The position numbers and the translations under genes were made by a program. DNA of 64,000 nt from Malaciobacter molluscorum LMG 25693 (GTDB taxonomy: Bacteria; Campylobacterota; Campylobacteria; Campylobacterales; Arcobacteraceae), in assembly GCF_003544935.1 (NCBI RefSeq), contig NZ_CP032098.1, positions 248,001 to 312,000 of the forward strand, read 5' to 3'. A model generated the notes under the pieces. It was given only the letters and a program-made list of their open reading frames with translations. It had not been told where the DNA came from and ran no database searches. This document shows positions 36,663-45,314 of this stretch, one piece after another (within the stretch, counting starts at the first letter, position 1; the number at the start of each line of letters is the position of its first letter).

Positions 36663-37433
36663 ATGCAAGTAAGTATGAAATCTTATGCAAAAGTAAATAT
36701 TTTTTTAAAAATTGCTGGAAAAAGAGATAATTATCATGAAATCGTATCTCGTTTTGTAAGAGTAAAAAATTTATATGATGAAATATCTTTTACCCCAAAT
36801 AATGATACAAATGAGTTTAATCTTATTGGAAATTTTGGATGTAAAGTGGAAGATAACTCTATTTATAAGGCTTTTTTAGAATTAAGAAAATATTGTCCTA
36901 AAATTGATGCTTTTTTTAGAGTATATAATATAGAAGTTAAAAAAAATATTCCTGAATTTGCAGGATTAGGTGGAGGTAGTTCAAATGCAGCTTCTTTCTT
37001 AATCTTAGCAAATAAACATTTTAATTTATATTTTAAAAAAAATAAATTAGCTAAAATTGGCGCTAAAATTGGTGCAGATGTACCTTTTTTTATTTATGAA
37101 TATGATAGTGCAAATGTGACAGGAATTGGTGAAATTGTTGAAGAATTTAAAGAAGAATCTTTAAATATTGAAGTAGTGACACCTAGTGATATAAAATGTC
37201 ATACAGGAAAAATTTTTAATTGTTTTCGAGATGAATTTTATAAAGAGATTACAAAAGATGAAAGTAAAGAACTTTTATTAATGAAAAGCAAAGATATATT
37301 GAATAAACTATCTATTGAACAATCTAATGACTTGTATATGCCAGCTGTGACACAATATCCAGCATTAAAAGAATATGCAAAGAAAAATTGGTATTTTAGT
37401 GGAAGTGGAAGTTCATTCTTTAAGGTATTATAA
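36663..37433 (+). CDS. ispE: 4-diphosphocytidyl-2-C-methyl-D-erythritol kinase
   Basis: A 256-residue GHMP-fold kinase that phosphorylates CDP-methylerythritol in the MEP pathway. The N-terminus [11 protein letters not shown] carries the catalytic Lys region. The ATP-binding glycine-rich loop [15 protein letters not shown] is near residue 100, KIGADVPFF contains the catalytic Asp, and the C-terminal SGSGSSFF closes the active site. The length is slightly short. It directly follows truB and is followed 1 nt later by smpB. This translationally linked trio spans unrelated pathways. Confidence 0.94.
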   Translation: MQVSMKSYAKVNIFLKIAGKRDNYHEIVSRFVRVKNLYDEISFTPNNDTNEFNLIGNFGCKVEDNSIYKAFLELRKYCPKIDAFFRVYNIEVKKNIPEFAGLGGGSSNAASFLILANKHFNLYFKKNKLAKIGAKIGADVPFFIYEYDSANVTGIGEIVEEFKEESLNIEVVTPSDIKCHTGKIFNCFRDEFYKEITKDESKELLLMKSKDILNKLSIEQSNDLYMPAVTQYPALKEYAKKNWYFSGSGSSFFKVL

Positions 37434-37434
37434 A

Positions 37435-37905
37435 ATGGCAAAAGAGAAAAATAAAGATTTAATTTTTAAAAATAGAAAAGCATTTCATGATTTTTTTATT
37501 TTAGATACATATGAAGCAGGTATTGCTTTAGAAGGTAGTGAAGTAAAAGCTATTAGAGAAGGTAGAGTAAATTTAAAAGATAGTTTTGTAAGAATTATAA
37601 AAGGTGAAATTTTTCTTTTGAATGCACATATTTCACATTTAAGCACTGCTCATAGTACATATAGACCTGATGAAAGAAGAAGTAGAAAATTATTACTTCA
37701 CAAAAATGAGATTGAAAAGATTTTCTCTAAAGTGACAAAAAATGGGCTAACTACAGTAGCACTTAAAATGTATTTTAATTCTAAAAATATGGTTAAAGTG
37801 CAAATCGCTACTGCTCAAGGTAAAAAGCTTCATGACAAAAGAGAAGATTTAAAACAAAAAAGTATGCAAAGAGAAACACAGCAAGCATTAAAAAATTGGA
37901 AATAA
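37435..37905 (+). CDS. smpB: SsrA-binding protein SmpB
   Basis: A 156-residue RNA-binding protein that delivers tmRNA to stalled ribosomes for trans-translation. Typical segments are [38 protein letters not shown] and [10 protein letters not shown], and the basic C-terminal tail ([15 protein letters not shown]) folds as a helix in the mRNA channel. I chose ATG 37435 because it directly follows the ispE stop and gives the standard N-terminus; a longer frame from 37375 lies inside ispE. The ssrA RNA gene itself is not in this window. Confidence 0.95.
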   Translation: MAKEKNKDLIFKNRKAFHDFFILDTYEAGIALEGSEVKAIREGRVNLKDSFVRIIKGEIFLLNAHISHLSTAHSTYRPDERRSRKLLLHKNEIEKIFSKVTKNGLTTVALKMYFNSKNMVKVQIATAQGKKLHDKREDLKQKSMQRETQQALKNWK

Positions 37906-38062
37906 CAATTTTTTGTGTAAAAATATTTCATTTTGTATAAATTAAAAAACACTTAAAAAAAAATATCAATTATTAAGCTTAACTTTATTCTGTTTTGGCT
38001 AAGATTTTTTTTAAGTGACAAACCTGTGACTTGATATATAAAAAATTAGTAGGAGGAGATTG
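37906..38062 (+). promoter_or_regulatory. Upstream region of the cbb3 oxidase operon
   Basis: A T-rich tract with TTGGCTAAGAT (about 37995-38005) is a candidate extended -10, with a start near 38012. Further down, GTGAC is repeated at 38015 and 38026 (11-bp period), and TTGATATATAAA (38031 onward) is half of an FNR-like site with no good second half. AGGAGGAGAT (38051-38060) is an unusually complete SD and fixes the ccoN start at ATG 38063. Confidence 0.45.
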
Positions 38063-39532
38063 ATGCAAAACGGTGCAAGAATTGAGTATGATTACTCAGT
38101 TGCAAAAGCCTTTACATTTGCAACAATTTTGTTTGGTATCATTGGTATGACAATCGGTGTTATATTAGCTTTTCAATTAGCATTCCCTAGCTTAAATAAT
38201 TTAGCTGGAGAATATGGTACTTTTAGTAGATTGAGACCATTACACACTAATGGTGTTGCATTTGGGTTTACACTAAGTGGTATTTTTGCTACATGGTATT
38301 ATGTTGGTCAAAGAGTTTTAAAAGTTTCTTTAAAAGAATCTCCATTCTTAATGACTATTGCAAAATTACATTTTGTGTTATATTTCGTAACTATTCTTTT
38401 AGCAGTTGTAACTTTATTTATGGGTATTACAACTTCAAAAGAGTATGCTGAATTAGAGTGGCCACTAGATATTTTAGTTGTATTATGGTGGGTTCTTTGG
38501 GGTATTTCTATTTTTGGACTTATTGGTATAAGAAGAGAAAGAACACTTTATATTTCAGTTTGGTATTATATTGCAGCATTTATTGCTATTGCAATGTTAT
38601 ATTTATTTAATAATATGGAAGTTCCAACATACTTTGTTTCTGGTGGAATTGGTTCATGGATTCATTCAGTTTCTATGTATTCTGGAACAAATGATGCATT
38701 AGTACAATGGTGGTATGGACATAATGCTGTTGCATTCGTATTTACTGTTCCTATTATTGCAATGATTTATTATTTCTTACCAAAAGAATCTGGACAAAAT
38801 GTTTATTCATATAAACTATCTATTCTAGCATTCTGGGGATTATTATTTGTTTATTTATGGGCTGGTGGACACCACCTTATTTATTCGACTGTTCCAGATT
38901 GGATGCAAACAATGGGTTCTGTAATGTCAGTTGTTCTTATTTTACCATCGTGGGGATCTGCAATTAATATGCTTTTAACTATGAAAGGTGAGTGGCAACA
39001 ATTACAAACAAATACATTAATTAAATTTATGATTCTTGCTTCAACGTTCTATATGTTATCAACAATTGAAGGTCCAATTCAATCTATTAAATCTGTTAAT
39101 GCAATTGCGCACTTTACAGACTGGATTCCGGGACACGTTCACGATGGTGTATTAGGATGGGTTGTATTTATGGTAATGGCAGCATTATACCATATGGCAC
39201 CAAGAATGTATGGAAGAGAAATCTATTCTAAATCATTGATGGATACTCAATTCTGGTTACAAACAACTGGTATTGTTTTATATTTTACTTCAATGTGGAT
39301 TGCAGGTATTACACAAGGTATGATGTGGAGAGCTTATGATGAATATGGATCATTAGTTTATTCTTTCATTGATACTGTAACTGTATTACATCCATATTAT
39401 ACAATTAGAGCTGTTGGTGGGTTGTTATACCTAATTGGATTCTTTATGTTTTCATACAATATGTATAAAACAGCAACATCAGGTAGAATACTTGATAAAG
39501 AACCAGTAAATGCTTCACCAGTAGCAGCTTAA
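38063..39532 (+). CDS. ccoN: cbb3-type cytochrome c oxidase subunit I
   Basis: A 489-residue heme-copper oxidase catalytic subunit with about twelve helices in the inner membrane. It reduces O2 with high affinity. Metal-ligand histidines are visible in RPLHTNGVAFGF, WWYGHNAVAFVF (CuB side), GGHHLIYSTVPDW and the GHVHDGVLGW region. A TTG at 38060 precedes the chosen ATG 38063; the ATG has ideal spacing from AGGAGG. It heads ccoN-ccoO-ccoQ-ccoP and the accessory genes through addB, as in C. jejuni, and should be the main microaerobic terminal oxidase. Confidence 0.97.
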   Translation: MQNGARIEYDYSVAKAFTFATILFGIIGMTIGVILAFQLAFPSLNNLAGEYGTFSRLRPLHTNGVAFGFTLSGIFATWYYVGQRVLKVSLKESPFLMTIAKLHFVLYFVTILLAVVTLFMGITTSKEYAELEWPLDILVVLWWVLWGISIFGLIGIRRERTLYISVWYYIAAFIAIAMLYLFNNMEVPTYFVSGGIGSWIHSVSMYSGTNDALVQWWYGHNAVAFVFTVPIIAMIYYFLPKESGQNVYSYKLSILAFWGLLFVYLWAGGHHLIYSTVPDWMQTMGSVMSVVLILPSWGSAINMLLTMKGEWQQLQTNTLIKFMILASTFYMLSTIEGPIQSIKSVNAIAHFTDWIPGHVHDGVLGWVVFMVMAALYHMAPRMYGREIYSKSLMDTQFWLQTTGIVLYFTSMWIAGITQGMMWRAYDEYGSLVYSFIDTVTVLHPYYTIRAVGGLLYLIGFFMFSYNMYKTATSGRILDKEPVNASPVAA

Positions 39533-39547
39533 GAAAAGGGGTAAATA

Positions 39548-40231
39548 ATGTTTCATTGGTTAGAACAAAGACCGTTTTTCTTTGCGGTATTCGTATTTAT
39601 TTTTGTTGCATTTGCAGGTATTATTGAAGTAATCCCTGATTTTGCGAAACAAAGTAGACCAACAGTTGGTACTAAACCTTATACTGTATTAGAGTTAGCA
39701 GGAAGAAATGTTTATATTAAAGATTCATGTAATGCTTGCCACTCTCAATTAATTAGACCATTTAAATCAGAAACTGATAGATATGGTATGTATTCATTAT
39801 CTGGTGAGTATGTATATGATAGACCTTTCTTATGGGGTTCAAAAAGAACTGGACCAGATTTACATAGAGTTGGTAACTACAGAAGTACAGATTGGCATGA
39901 AAATCACATGTTAGATCCTAAATCTGTTGTTCCTGGTTCAATTATGCCAGCTTATCCTCATATGTTTACTAATATTGCAGATTTAGATTCAGCATATGCA
40001 GAAGCTTTAACTGTTAAAAAAGTATTTAATACTCCATATGATGAAGATTTAAATGGAGATGGAAAAATAGATGTTAAATTAGGTGATTATGATTCTGCTA
40101 TTGCTACTGCTAAAGAACAAGCACAAGCTATTGCAAATAACATGAAAAACCAAAAAGTGAAAGACGCCGTAGCAAACGGTCAAGTTCCTGAGATTGTTGC
40201 ATTAATTGCATATTTAAATTCTTTAAAATAA
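39548..40231 (+). CDS. ccoO: cbb3-type cytochrome c oxidase subunit II (monoheme)
   Basis: A 227-residue membrane-anchored cytochrome c. An N-terminal helix (FFFAVFVFIFVAFAGIIEVI) is followed by a periplasmic domain with one heme motif, DSCNACHSQLIRPF; the methionine ligand is probably in GSIMPAYPHM. The family segments WGSKRTGPDLHRVGNYRS and NHMLDPKSV are present. It passes electrons from CcoP to CcoN. It lies 15 nt after ccoN with AAAAGGGG as SD. Confidence 0.96.
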   Translation: MFHWLEQRPFFFAVFVFIFVAFAGIIEVIPDFAKQSRPTVGTKPYTVLELAGRNVYIKDSCNACHSQLIRPFKSETDRYGMYSLSGEYVYDRPFLWGSKRTGPDLHRVGNYRSTDWHENHMLDPKSVVPGSIMPAYPHMFTNIADLDSAYAEALTVKKVFNTPYDEDLNGDGKIDVKLGDYDSAIATAKEQAQAIANNMKNQKVKDAVANGQVPEIVALIAYLNSLK

Positions 40232-40240
40232 GAGGATAAA

Positions 40241-40471
40241 ATGGATTACGATACTTTATTGAATCTTCAAGGTTATTTGAAGTTCTTTTTGATACTTTTT
40301 GTATTTGTTGTTTTTTACTCATACGCTTACTCTATATATAAAAGAGATAAGAAAGGGGAAAGAAATTACGAAAAATACTCTGATCTTGTACATGATGATT
40401 CTATAAAGTCTAGTCCTCTTGAAAAAAGAAAAAAAGACAAAGAGATAAACGAGAAGGAGAGTATCAAATGA
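40241..40471 (+). CDS. ccoQ: cbb3-type oxidase small subunit CcoQ
   Basis: A 76-residue single-pass membrane protein: one helix (KFFLILFVFVVFYSYAYSIY) followed by a highly charged cytoplasmic tail. The size, topology and place between ccoO and ccoP identify it as CcoQ, which stabilises the oxidase core. AGAGGA precedes the ATG. The stop overlaps the ccoP start by 4 nt (ATGA). Confidence 0.88.
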   Translation: MDYDTLLNLQGYLKFFLILFVFVVFYSYAYSIYKRDKKGERNYEKYSDLVHDDSIKSSPLEKRKKDKEINEKESIK

Positions 40472-41358
40472 AATCTATGGTTATAGGTGGAATTATTCTT
40501 ATTGTCGCTTTAATAGCAGGAACTTACTTTATTGCAGGTGATGCTTTTAACAGTGATGATTATATTAATAGTTTAACAATGTTAGGTGCTATAGCTATTA
40601 TTACTATTACAGTATTTGTAGCCCTTAAATATGTTAATCAAATAAAAAATGACACAGCAAGTGGAGAGTTAAAAGAAGACAATTGGGATGGTATTGGTGA
40701 GTATGGAAATCCAATTCCAACTGGTTGGGGATTAGCTTTTATCGGAGCAATTGTTTGGATGTTTTGGTATTGGGGATTTGGTTATCCAACAAATGGATTT
40801 TCTCAAATTGGTCAATGGAATGAAGAAACAATTGAATATAATAAAAAGTTTGCTTCAAAATGGGAAAACCCAAGTAAAGATACTTTAACTGCAATGGGTG
40901 AATCAATATTTTTAGTTCAATGTGCTCCTTGTCATGGAGTTGATGCTGAAGGTATTGAAGGTAAAGCACAAAATTTAACACACAGAATTTCAAAAGATTC
41001 TGTTAAATATGTGATTAAAAATGGTGCAAATAACTTCACAGAAAAATATCCAGGTGGTATGCCTCCTATGATGTTAACAGATGAAGCAGATATTGATGCA
41101 GTAGCTACTTATGTTGCAGGCGGATTTAAAGGTGAACAACCTACTGCATATGGTGTTTGTGCAGGATGTCATGGTGCAGATGGAAAAGGTATTGCTTATG
41201 TTGCTCCAAGCATTATTGATTATAGTGATGATTTAGTTCAAACTGTACTTAGTAATGGTAAAAAAGGACATATTGGTAAAATGCCAAGTTTCAAAGGTAG
41301 ATTAAATGCAACACAAGAAAAAGCATTAGCTACATATATTAGAAGTTTAGGAGAGTAA
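40468..41358 (+). CDS. ccoP: cbb3-type cytochrome c oxidase subunit III (diheme)
   Basis: A 296-residue diheme cytochrome c that is the electron entry subunit. Two N-terminal helices (residues about 5-22 and 32-52) are followed by the TGWGLAFIGAIVWMFWYWGFG segment. The periplasmic part has two heme motifs, CAPCHGVDAEG and CAGCHGADGKG, and methionine ligands in GGMPPMM and KMPSFKG. It overlaps ccoQ and is followed within 2 nt by a DUF4006 gene. Confidence 0.96.
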   Translation: MKSMVIGGIILIVALIAGTYFIAGDAFNSDDYINSLTMLGAIAIITITVFVALKYVNQIKNDTASGELKEDNWDGIGEYGNPIPTGWGLAFIGAIVWMFWYWGFGYPTNGFSQIGQWNEETIEYNKKFASKWENPSKDTLTAMGESIFLVQCAPCHGVDAEGIEGKAQNLTHRISKDSVKYVIKNGANNFTEKYPGGMPPMMLTDEADIDAVATYVAGGFKGEQPTAYGVCAGCHGADGKGIAYVAPSIIDYSDDLVQTVLSNGKKGHIGKMPSFKGRLNATQEKALATYIRSLGE

Positions 41359-41359
41359 T

Positions 41360-41602
41360 ATGGCTGGGAATACTCAAATGAATGAAAATGAAAGAGGATT
41401 ATTTTCTCTTCTTCATGGGATTACAGGTATGTTAATAGCTACAGTATTATTACTAACTATTTTAGGTGTATTAACATATAATGCAATCATGGTTCAACAA
41501 AATGAGTCGACTAATTTTTATAAAATTAATCAAGAATTAAATGGGTTAAAAGCAAATAGTCCAGATAATCATAAACAATATGAATTAGTTGGAAAAAAAT
41601 AA
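41360..41602 (+). CDS. DUF4006-family small membrane protein
   Basis: An 80-residue protein with one membrane helix (ITGMLIATVLLLTILGVLTYNAI) and a short charged C-terminal tail. It matches the DUF4006 family, which in Campylobacter follows ccoP directly. The function is unknown. A 2-nt gap from ccoP and the conserved position imply a part in assembly or stability of the cbb3 oxidase, which is inference. Confidence 0.8.
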   Translation: MAGNTQMNENERGLFSLLHGITGMLIATVLLLTILGVLTYNAIMVQQNESTNFYKINQELNGLKANSPDNHKQYELVGKK

Positions 41603-41612
41603 GGAGAAAGTT

Positions 41613-41705
41613 ATGGATAAAGTTATTGGAGTTTTATTATTAGTATCAGCATTTTATTCTATTTATCTTTCTTTTTTTGACTCTGCAAGAGTGTTTGTTG
41701 GATAA
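41613..41705 (+). CDS. 30-residue single-helix membrane peptide in the cco operon
   Basis: A 30-residue ORF (MDKVIGVLLLVSAFYSIYLS followed by FFDSARVFVG) with an excellent SD, AAGGAG (41601-41606), 6 nt before its ATG. Its TAA directly abuts the next gene's ATG at 41706. It is essentially one hydrophobic helix. The strong SD, tight packing and membrane character support a real gene. It could be a CcoS-like or other small oxidase-assembly peptide, but I see no specific family signature. Confidence 0.65.
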   Translation: MDKVIGVLLLVSAFYSIYLSFFDSARVFVG

Positions 41706-42335
41706 ATGAGAAATCTTATATTTACTAAAATGATAGTGCTATTTGCACTATCATTTTTTTTATCATCAAATTTATTCGCTTCTCAATTTGTTTTAAGTAA
41801 TGATGGATTGATTGACGAACGTGCAGTAGGTAAAATAGAGGAAATTGGTCAAGAAGCTAAATCAAAACTTGGTGTAAACATTTATGTATATGCAAAAGAG
41901 AGTTTAGGTTTAAAAGATGGAATATCTACAAAAGATAAAATTGAGTTTATTAAAAATCAAGAAAAAGAATTAATAAAAGTATTAAAGAAACCATATGTAG
42001 TATTAACACTTGCTGTTGAGGATACTCATGTAAATTTAATTGTATCTTCGCAATTAAAAAAGATTGTAGATAAAGATGAAATTTTAAATGGTTATGTTGT
42101 GCCATTATTAGCATCAAAAGATAAAAATACATTATTTGCAAAAGTTAGTGCGGCTGTATTAAATGGGTATGCTGCAATTGCTGATACAATAGCAAAAGAT
42201 AAAAATATAAAATTAAAATCAAGTATTGGAAGTTCAGGTAAAGTTGCTGGTTCAATTTGGAAAGTCTTTATGTACACTTTAATTGTATTTGGATTATTTA
42301 TTTATATTTATGCGATTTTAAAAAGAAGAAAATAG
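41706..42335 (+). CDS. Secreted TPM-domain-like protein with C-terminal membrane anchor
   Basis: A 209-residue protein. A signal peptide (FALSFFLSSNLFAS) is followed by a domain of about 130 residues resembling the TPM fold: LSNDGLIDERAVGKIEEIGQ, VNIYVYAKESLG, and a hydrophobic strand VVLTLAVED. A final helix (VFMYTLIVFGLFIYIYAIL) has a basic tail, so the domain faces the periplasm. In C. jejuni a gene at this position in the cco region encodes a similar protein. Its role is unknown; TPM-domain proteins elsewhere assist photosystem or membrane-complex repair. Confidence 0.6.
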   Translation: MRNLIFTKMIVLFALSFFLSSNLFASQFVLSNDGLIDERAVGKIEEIGQEAKSKLGVNIYVYAKESLGLKDGISTKDKIEFIKNQEKELIKVLKKPYVVLTLAVEDTHVNLIVSSQLKKIVDKDEILNGYVVPLLASKDKNTLFAKVSAAVLNGYAAIADTIAKDKNIKLKSSIGSSGKVAGSIWKVFMYTLIVFGLFIYIYAILKRRK

Positions 42336-42346
42336 TAGGAAATTAA

Positions 42347-42907
42347 ATGAAAAGAAATTATTGGCCATTATTTTTTATATGTATCTTTAGTTTTACATTA
42401 TTGATGATTGTGTGGACTATACACAATACTCTAAAAGTTCCTGTAAATGAAGATGATGCTTTTTTAAGAAAATACCAAGATATAGATGAAAATTTTAATG
42501 ATGTTGTTACATCAAATCATATATTTTTAAAAAAATATAATTTTAAAATATTTTTAAATAATGAAGAGAAGAATTTAGATATAAATGATGTATTTCTTTC
42601 TCAAAGAGCTATAGAAGAGCGAACTTTAAATAAAGATTTATTAAAAGTTGGTGAAAATAAAATTAGAATTGAAATATTTGATAAAAAAACTAATAAATTA
42701 GAAGATGATTTTGATATTAAATTTAGAATTACACAAACTACAAATAATAATTCAAAAATTGATTCAAATAAAAATAATTTTATATTTACACAAACGGGAT
42801 ATATTGCTGATATAAAAGTTCCAAAAATTGGTTATTGGAATATAATTGCTACATTTGAAAAAGATGGAAATAAAGGGTACCTTTTTATAAAGACAAATGC
42901 AAAGTAA
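42347..42907 (+). CDS. FixH-like (CcoH-like) membrane protein
   Basis: A 186-residue protein with one N-terminal helix (YWPLFFICIFSFTLLMIVWTI) and a periplasmic domain. The KRNYWP start and the closing segment IGYWNIIATFEKDGNKGYL match the FixH/CcoH pattern. CcoH is an assembly factor of cbb3 oxidases, which fits the operon. The middle (NNNSKIDSNKNN) is low-complexity and Asn-rich. Its end overlaps addB by 11 nt. The assignment is moderately sure. Confidence 0.65.
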   Translation: MKRNYWPLFFICIFSFTLLMIVWTIHNTLKVPVNEDDAFLRKYQDIDENFNDVVTSNHIFLKKYNFKIFLNNEEKNLDINDVFLSQRAIEERTLNKDLLKVGENKIRIEIFDKKTNKLEDDFDIKFRITQTTNNNSKIDSNKNNFIFTQTGYIADIKVPKIGYWNIIATFEKDGNKGYLFIKTNAK

Positions 42908-45239
42908 ACAAAAACTAATAATATTTCCTACTTCTAGGGCAATAAGAGAAAATGTACTTTTGCAAAAAGATACAAACAAATTGTTGCCTTTTTTTCTTAC
43001 TATTGATGATTTCTTTAAGAAAGCATTTTCTTATTCAAATAAAAAACTTATTGATGAAGAACAAAAATTTTTATTTTTAAAAGAATCTATAAAATTTGAT
43101 GATTTTAAAAGACTTGGTATTTCTTCAAATTTTACTCAATTTCTTAAACAAAGTGATTATATATTTAGATTTTTTAATGAAATTTCAAGTGAAAAAGTAT
43201 CAATTGATAACATAAAAGAAGTTGATACTTATGAATTTTATAATGAGCACTTAGAAATACTTCAAAAAGTTAAAGATAATTATATAAAAATATTAGATGA
43301 AAATAATTATATTGATAGGGTGAATGAGACTAAATATGAAAAAATTAATTTAGACTTTTTAAATAAATTTTTATCAATTGAGTTATACTTTGAAGGATAT
43401 TTTACAAATGTGGAATTTGATAGAATTCTTGAAATTGCAAAATATAATCAACTTTATATAAATGTTAATACCAATGAATATAATAAAAAATCATATGCCA
43501 TTTTTAAAAATATTGCACTTGATTTAGAAGATAATTTTAATTATAAACTTGATATTACAAATAAAAAGATTATAACTAAAGTTAAAATTGATAAAAAAGT
43601 AGACTTTTTTGATATAAAAGGGTTTTCCTCTAGAATATCACAAATTGCATATATTAAAACAGCGATTGTAAATAGTATTAATAAAGGTGTTGATCCTTCG
43701 AAAATTGCTTTAATATTACCAGATGAATCATTTGCAACAAGTTTAAGATTATTTGATGATGAAGAGTATTTTAACTATGCAATGGGAATTGAAATAAAAA
43801 ATTCTAATAGTTATAAATTTTTATATACTTTATATAATTTTATTAATGAAAAAGATAGAAAAAATACTGAAAGCATTAAGTTTTATCAGATTGATGTTGA
43901 GTTTATAAATAATCTGTTTAAGCATTGGGACACAAAAGTCAATAAAGAAAACTTTGCTTTATTAGTTAATTATCTTTTAGAATATGAAAAAAACAAAGAG
44001 ATAATTGAAAAATTGAAAGAGATTATTTATAAGCTTGAAAATCTTTTATTTTCTAAAAATATACATGTTTTATTAAAAGAAGTAATAAAAATACTTCTTC
44101 AAAAATTATCAAATTTAACAATTGATGATATAAATTCAGGTAAAATCACTGTTATGGGTCTTTTAGAAAGTAGAGCAATATCTTTTGATACTATAATTAT
44201 ATGTGATTTTAATGAATCATTTATTCCAAAAATATCATTAAAAGATAAGTTTTTATCTACAAAAGTAAAAGAGTTTGCGAAACTTCCAACAGTAAAAGAC
44301 AGAGAAAATCTTCAAAAATATTATTATAAAAGATTAATCGATAATTGTAAAAATCTATACATTAGTTATGTATCAAATGATTCTTCCACAATTAGTAGAT
44401 TTGCAAGTGAACTTTTTGATGAAAAAATTAAAGATTTAGTATTTGATAATAATTATAAACATATTTTATATAACAAATATAAATTAAATCATTTTGATAA
44501 AGAGATCATTTTAGATATAGATTTATCAAAAATGAGTTGGTCTGCTACTTCTTTAAAAATATATTTACAGTGTAAAAGAAAATATTACTTTCAATATATT
44601 TTAAGACTAAAAGAGCATGAAATAAGTTTGAAACCTAAAGGATATGAATTAGGAGACATAATACATAAGATTCTTTATGAATTTTATGAAAATAGATTTG
44701 AATCAAAAGAAAAGTTACTTGAACTTTTTACAAAATATACAAATAAAAATCCTTTTTTAACATTAGATTTAGAAATTTGGAAGAAAAAGATAGAAGATTT
44801 TTATAATTATGAAAAACAAAGATTATCAAATATTCAAATTATTCAAAAAGAGATGCCATTTAATTTAAAATATCAAAATATAAATATAAAAGGTGTAATT
44901 GATAGGGTCGATAAATATGATGATAATTATCTTGTTATTGATTATAAAACATCTTCTTCTTTGAAAATAGATACAATTAAAAATTATGAAAAGAGTTGTG
45001 ATTTTCAACTAGAGTTTTATTATATTGCTTTACAAAATATATATAAAACATCAAATATTAAAAGTTTTTATTTTGATTTAAATAATACAAAGTTATTAGA
45101 AGAAGTAACATTATATGAAAAATTAGATTTATTAAAAGAAATTTTAAATGATCTTCATACTACAAAAGTAAATTTTTTAAAGTGTGAAGATAAATCAACT
45201 TGTAATTTTTGTTTTTTTAAAACTTTATGTAATAGATAA
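42897..45239 (+). CDS. addB: AddB-like PD-(D/E)XK nuclease subunit
   Basis: A 780-residue protein resembling AddB of the AddAB recombination helicase-nuclease. The N-terminus (LIIFPTSRAIRENVL) is helicase-like but lacks Walker A. The C-terminal nuclease has SWSATSLKIYLQCKRKYYF, GDIIHKILYEFYE, and the active-site core GVIDRVDKYDDNYLVIDYKT (D...D-Y-K). Cysteines in LQCKRK and in CNFCFFKTLC would bind the 4Fe-4S staple. It overlaps the FixH-like gene, so the repair gene shares the oxidase operon, as in C. jejuni. There addA follows; here the next gene is a permease and addA must lie elsewhere. Confidence 0.85.
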   Translation: MQSKQKLIIFPTSRAIRENVLLQKDTNKLLPFFLTIDDFFKKAFSYSNKKLIDEEQKFLFLKESIKFDDFKRLGISSNFTQFLKQSDYIFRFFNEISSEKVSIDNIKEVDTYEFYNEHLEILQKVKDNYIKILDENNYIDRVNETKYEKINLDFLNKFLSIELYFEGYFTNVEFDRILEIAKYNQLYINVNTNEYNKKSYAIFKNIALDLEDNFNYKLDITNKKIITKVKIDKKVDFFDIKGFSSRISQIAYIKTAIVNSINKGVDPSKIALILPDESFATSLRLFDDEEYFNYAMGIEIKNSNSYKFLYTLYNFINEKDRKNTESIKFYQIDVEFINNLFKHWDTKVNKENFALLVNYLLEYEKNKEIIEKLKEIIYKLENLLFSKNIHVLLKEVIKILLQKLSNLTIDDINSGKITVMGLLESRAISFDTIIICDFNESFIPKISLKDKFLSTKVKEFAKLPTVKDRENLQKYYYKRLIDNCKNLYISYVSNDSSTISRFASELFDEKIKDLVFDNNYKHILYNKYKLNHFDKEIILDIDLSKMSWSATSLKIYLQCKRKYYFQYILRLKEHEISLKPKGYELGDIIHKILYEFYENRFESKEKLLELFTKYTNKNPFLTLDLEIWKKKIEDFYNYEKQRLSNIQIIQKEMPFNLKYQNINIKGVIDRVDKYDDNYLVIDYKTSSSLKIDTIKNYEKSCDFQLEFYYIALQNIYKTSNIKSFYFDLNNTKLLEEVTLYEKLDLLKEILNDLHTTKVNFLKCEDKSTCNFCFFKTLCNR

Positions 45240-45261
45240 TAATCTCTAAATAGAGTTATTA
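45237..45261 (+). terminator. Weak hairpin at the end of the cco-addB operon
   Basis: TAATAA-CTCTA on the left (one bulged T) pairs with TAGAGTTATTA on the right over a 2-nt loop. It overlaps the addB stop and has no U-tract. Confidence 0.35.
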
Positions 45262-45288
45262 GTGCATCTAAGGGCTTTTTGAGTAAAA

Positions 45289-45309
45289 TATAATCTTTAC
45301 TAAAAGGAC
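45289..45309 (+). promoter_or_regulatory. Promoter of the aromatic amino acid permease gene
   Basis: A T-tract, then TATAAT at 45289-45294, gives a predicted start near 45301. AAAGGAC (45303-45309) is the SD for the GTG at 45315. An out-of-frame ATG at 45313 reads ATG-TGA, a one-codon frame directly over the start. Confidence 0.5.
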
Positions 45310-45314
45310 TTTAT

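Noticed and set aside
37375-37434. Longer smpB N-terminus
   Set aside because: The extra codons lie inside ispE and do not resemble SmpB; ATG 37435 gives the standard start.
38015-38042. FNR/CRP-type site upstream of ccoN
   Set aside because: TTGATATATAAA has only one good half-site and the GTGAC repeats are direct, not inverted; kept only as a note in the region entry.
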